Shown in pieces: positions 63,487 through 64,000 of a stretch of DNA of 64,000 nucleotides (its first letter is position 1; every line of letters starts with the position of its first letter). Source of the stretch: Arachidicoccus soli (GTDB taxonomy: Bacteria > Bacteroidota > Bacteroidia > Chitinophagales > Chitinophagaceae); NCBI RefSeq assembly GCF_003600625.1, contig NZ_CP032489.1:1116001-1180000 (forward strand), read 5' to 3'. The notes beneath the pieces were generated by a model, which saw only the letters and a list, made by a program, of their open reading frames with translations, made no database searches and was not told where the DNA came from. The position numbers were made by a program, and so were the translations under genes.

Positions 63487-64000
63487 ATGAACTCAAATCA
63501 TAAAAATATAAAGCCCTGCATTTATATGGCATTGCTCAGAAAAGTGGTATCAGTCATTTTAATATTATGGCTAATGCTAGGAGTCACTCAATTGAATGCC
63601 CAAAATGAAAAACAAACTTACACTGGAATTGTAACTAATAGTAGTGGCATTCCAATGCAAGGAGTTTCTTTAACTATAGTTAATAAAAAAGATAATGGAA
63701 CATTGACTAATGCGGCTGGTTCTTTTTCTTTAAAAGCAGAAAAAGGAGAATCCGTTTTTATTAGTTTCATTGGTTATTTATCGCAAAAAATAGATTTAGG
63801 CGACCAAAAAGATTTGAATATCGTTTTGGTACAGGCTGCAGATAGTTCTTTAAATGATGTGGTAGTAATCGGGTATGGAACACGTAAAAAAGAAAATGTA
63901 AATGCTGCTATTTCTACAATAAGTAGCAAAGATATGGAGGATGCACACAATGGTTCTACAGTAAGTTCTGCGTTAGCTGGCAAGATTCCGGGAGTAACCT
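63487..64000 (+). CDS. SusC-like TonB-dependent transporter, N-terminal part (runs off the right edge)
   Basis: The ATG at 63487 opens a frame that stays open to the window end. A signal peptide (about 1-39, ending LNAQ) is followed by the carboxypeptidase-D-like domain (about 46-120, GIVTNSSGIPMQGVSLTIV) and the plug start with LNDVVVIGYGTRKKENVNAA. About 171 residues are visible, roughly one sixth of a typical SusC. It most likely starts the susCD pair of the second locus whose GH43, GH5-like and epimerase genes lie upstream. No STN domain is seen. Confidence 0.92.
   Translation, partial: MNSNHKNIKPCIYMALLRKVVSVILILWLMLGVTQLNAQNEKQTYTGIVTNSSGIPMQGVSLTIVNKKDNGTLTNAAGSFSLKAEKGESVFISFIGYLSQKIDLGDQKDLNIVLVQAADSSLNDVVVIGYGTRKKENVNAAISTISSKDMEDAHNGSTVSSALAGKIPGVT

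Noticed and set aside
1-64000. CRISPR array, rRNA genes or prophage modules
   Set aside because: No regularly spaced repeats, no rRNA-like stretches and no phage structural genes were seen on reading through the window.

Overview
The window comes from a low-G+C (AT-rich by eye) member of the Bacteroidota, most likely a free-living glycan degrader of the Chitinophagales/Sphingobacteriales type. This rests on SusC/SusD pairs, TAnnTTTG-type -7 promoter boxes (one with a perfect TTTG-N19-TAnnTTTG layout before a tRNA gene), the long plant/Bacteroidota form of IspG, a type B L31 protein and a tRNA gene without encoded CCA. I do not assign a genus.

Layout. 1-250: tail of an ISL3-type insertion sequence. 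271-8323 (minus strand): a tightly packed six-gene unit, TolC / membrane-fusion lipoprotein / RND pump / OmpR-type regulator / histidine kinase / fatty-acid hydroxylase. 8595-19490 (plus strand): housekeeping genes thrS, tpx, a FUSC-type membrane protein, ispG, a DUF2007 protein, tRNA-Leu(UAG), tig, two clpP paralogues, clpX and rpmE2, separated by clear intrinsic terminators. 19564-27239 (minus strand): a CzcCBA-type heavy-metal efflux set with a small secreted protein and a divergent ClC channel at its head. 27412-33395: ruvB, an aldo/keto reductase, a mannose-1-phosphate guanylyltransferase and PEP carboxylase.

33425-53816 is a complete-looking beta-mannan (galacto/glucomannan) utilisation locus. 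A divergent AraC regulator is followed by a GH5 endoglucanase/mannanase, SusC, SusD, a surface glycan-binding lipoprotein, a terminator, GH26 mannanase, an unassigned clan GH-A lipoprotein, a sodium/sugar symporter, GH130 mannosylglucose phosphorylase, an AGE-family 2-epimerase, a CE2-like esterase, GH27 alpha-galactosidase and GH3 beta-glucosidase. The inferred flow is: surface enzymes cut mannan; SusCD imports oligosaccharides; CE2, GH27 and GH3 strip acetyl, galactose and glucose in the periplasm; the symporter takes mannobiose inward; the epimerase makes mannosylglucose; and the phosphorylase yields mannose-1-phosphate plus glucose. A GDP-mannose pyrophosphorylase that could use that mannose-1-phosphate lies nearby at 29667.

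53926-58110 holds a DUF1345 membrane protein, a BamA/TamA-like outer-membrane protein and a type B carboxylesterase. 58515-64000 is the start of a second glycan locus: two GH43 enzymes, a GH5-like clan GH-A enzyme, a secreted aldose 1-epimerase, a 535-base non-coding region with several inverted repeats, and the 5' part of another susC cut by the window edge. Arabinan or arabinoxylan is the likely substrate.

No CRISPR array, prophage or rRNA was seen. The points most worth a second look are the unassigned GH-A enzymes at 43146 and 60696, the small secreted protein at the head of the metal-efflux genes, the hydroxylase tied to the RND/two-component operon, the ClC protein with altered selectivity motifs, and the recurring ATCTAC hairpins. 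All calls are by reading the sequence; no database search was run.
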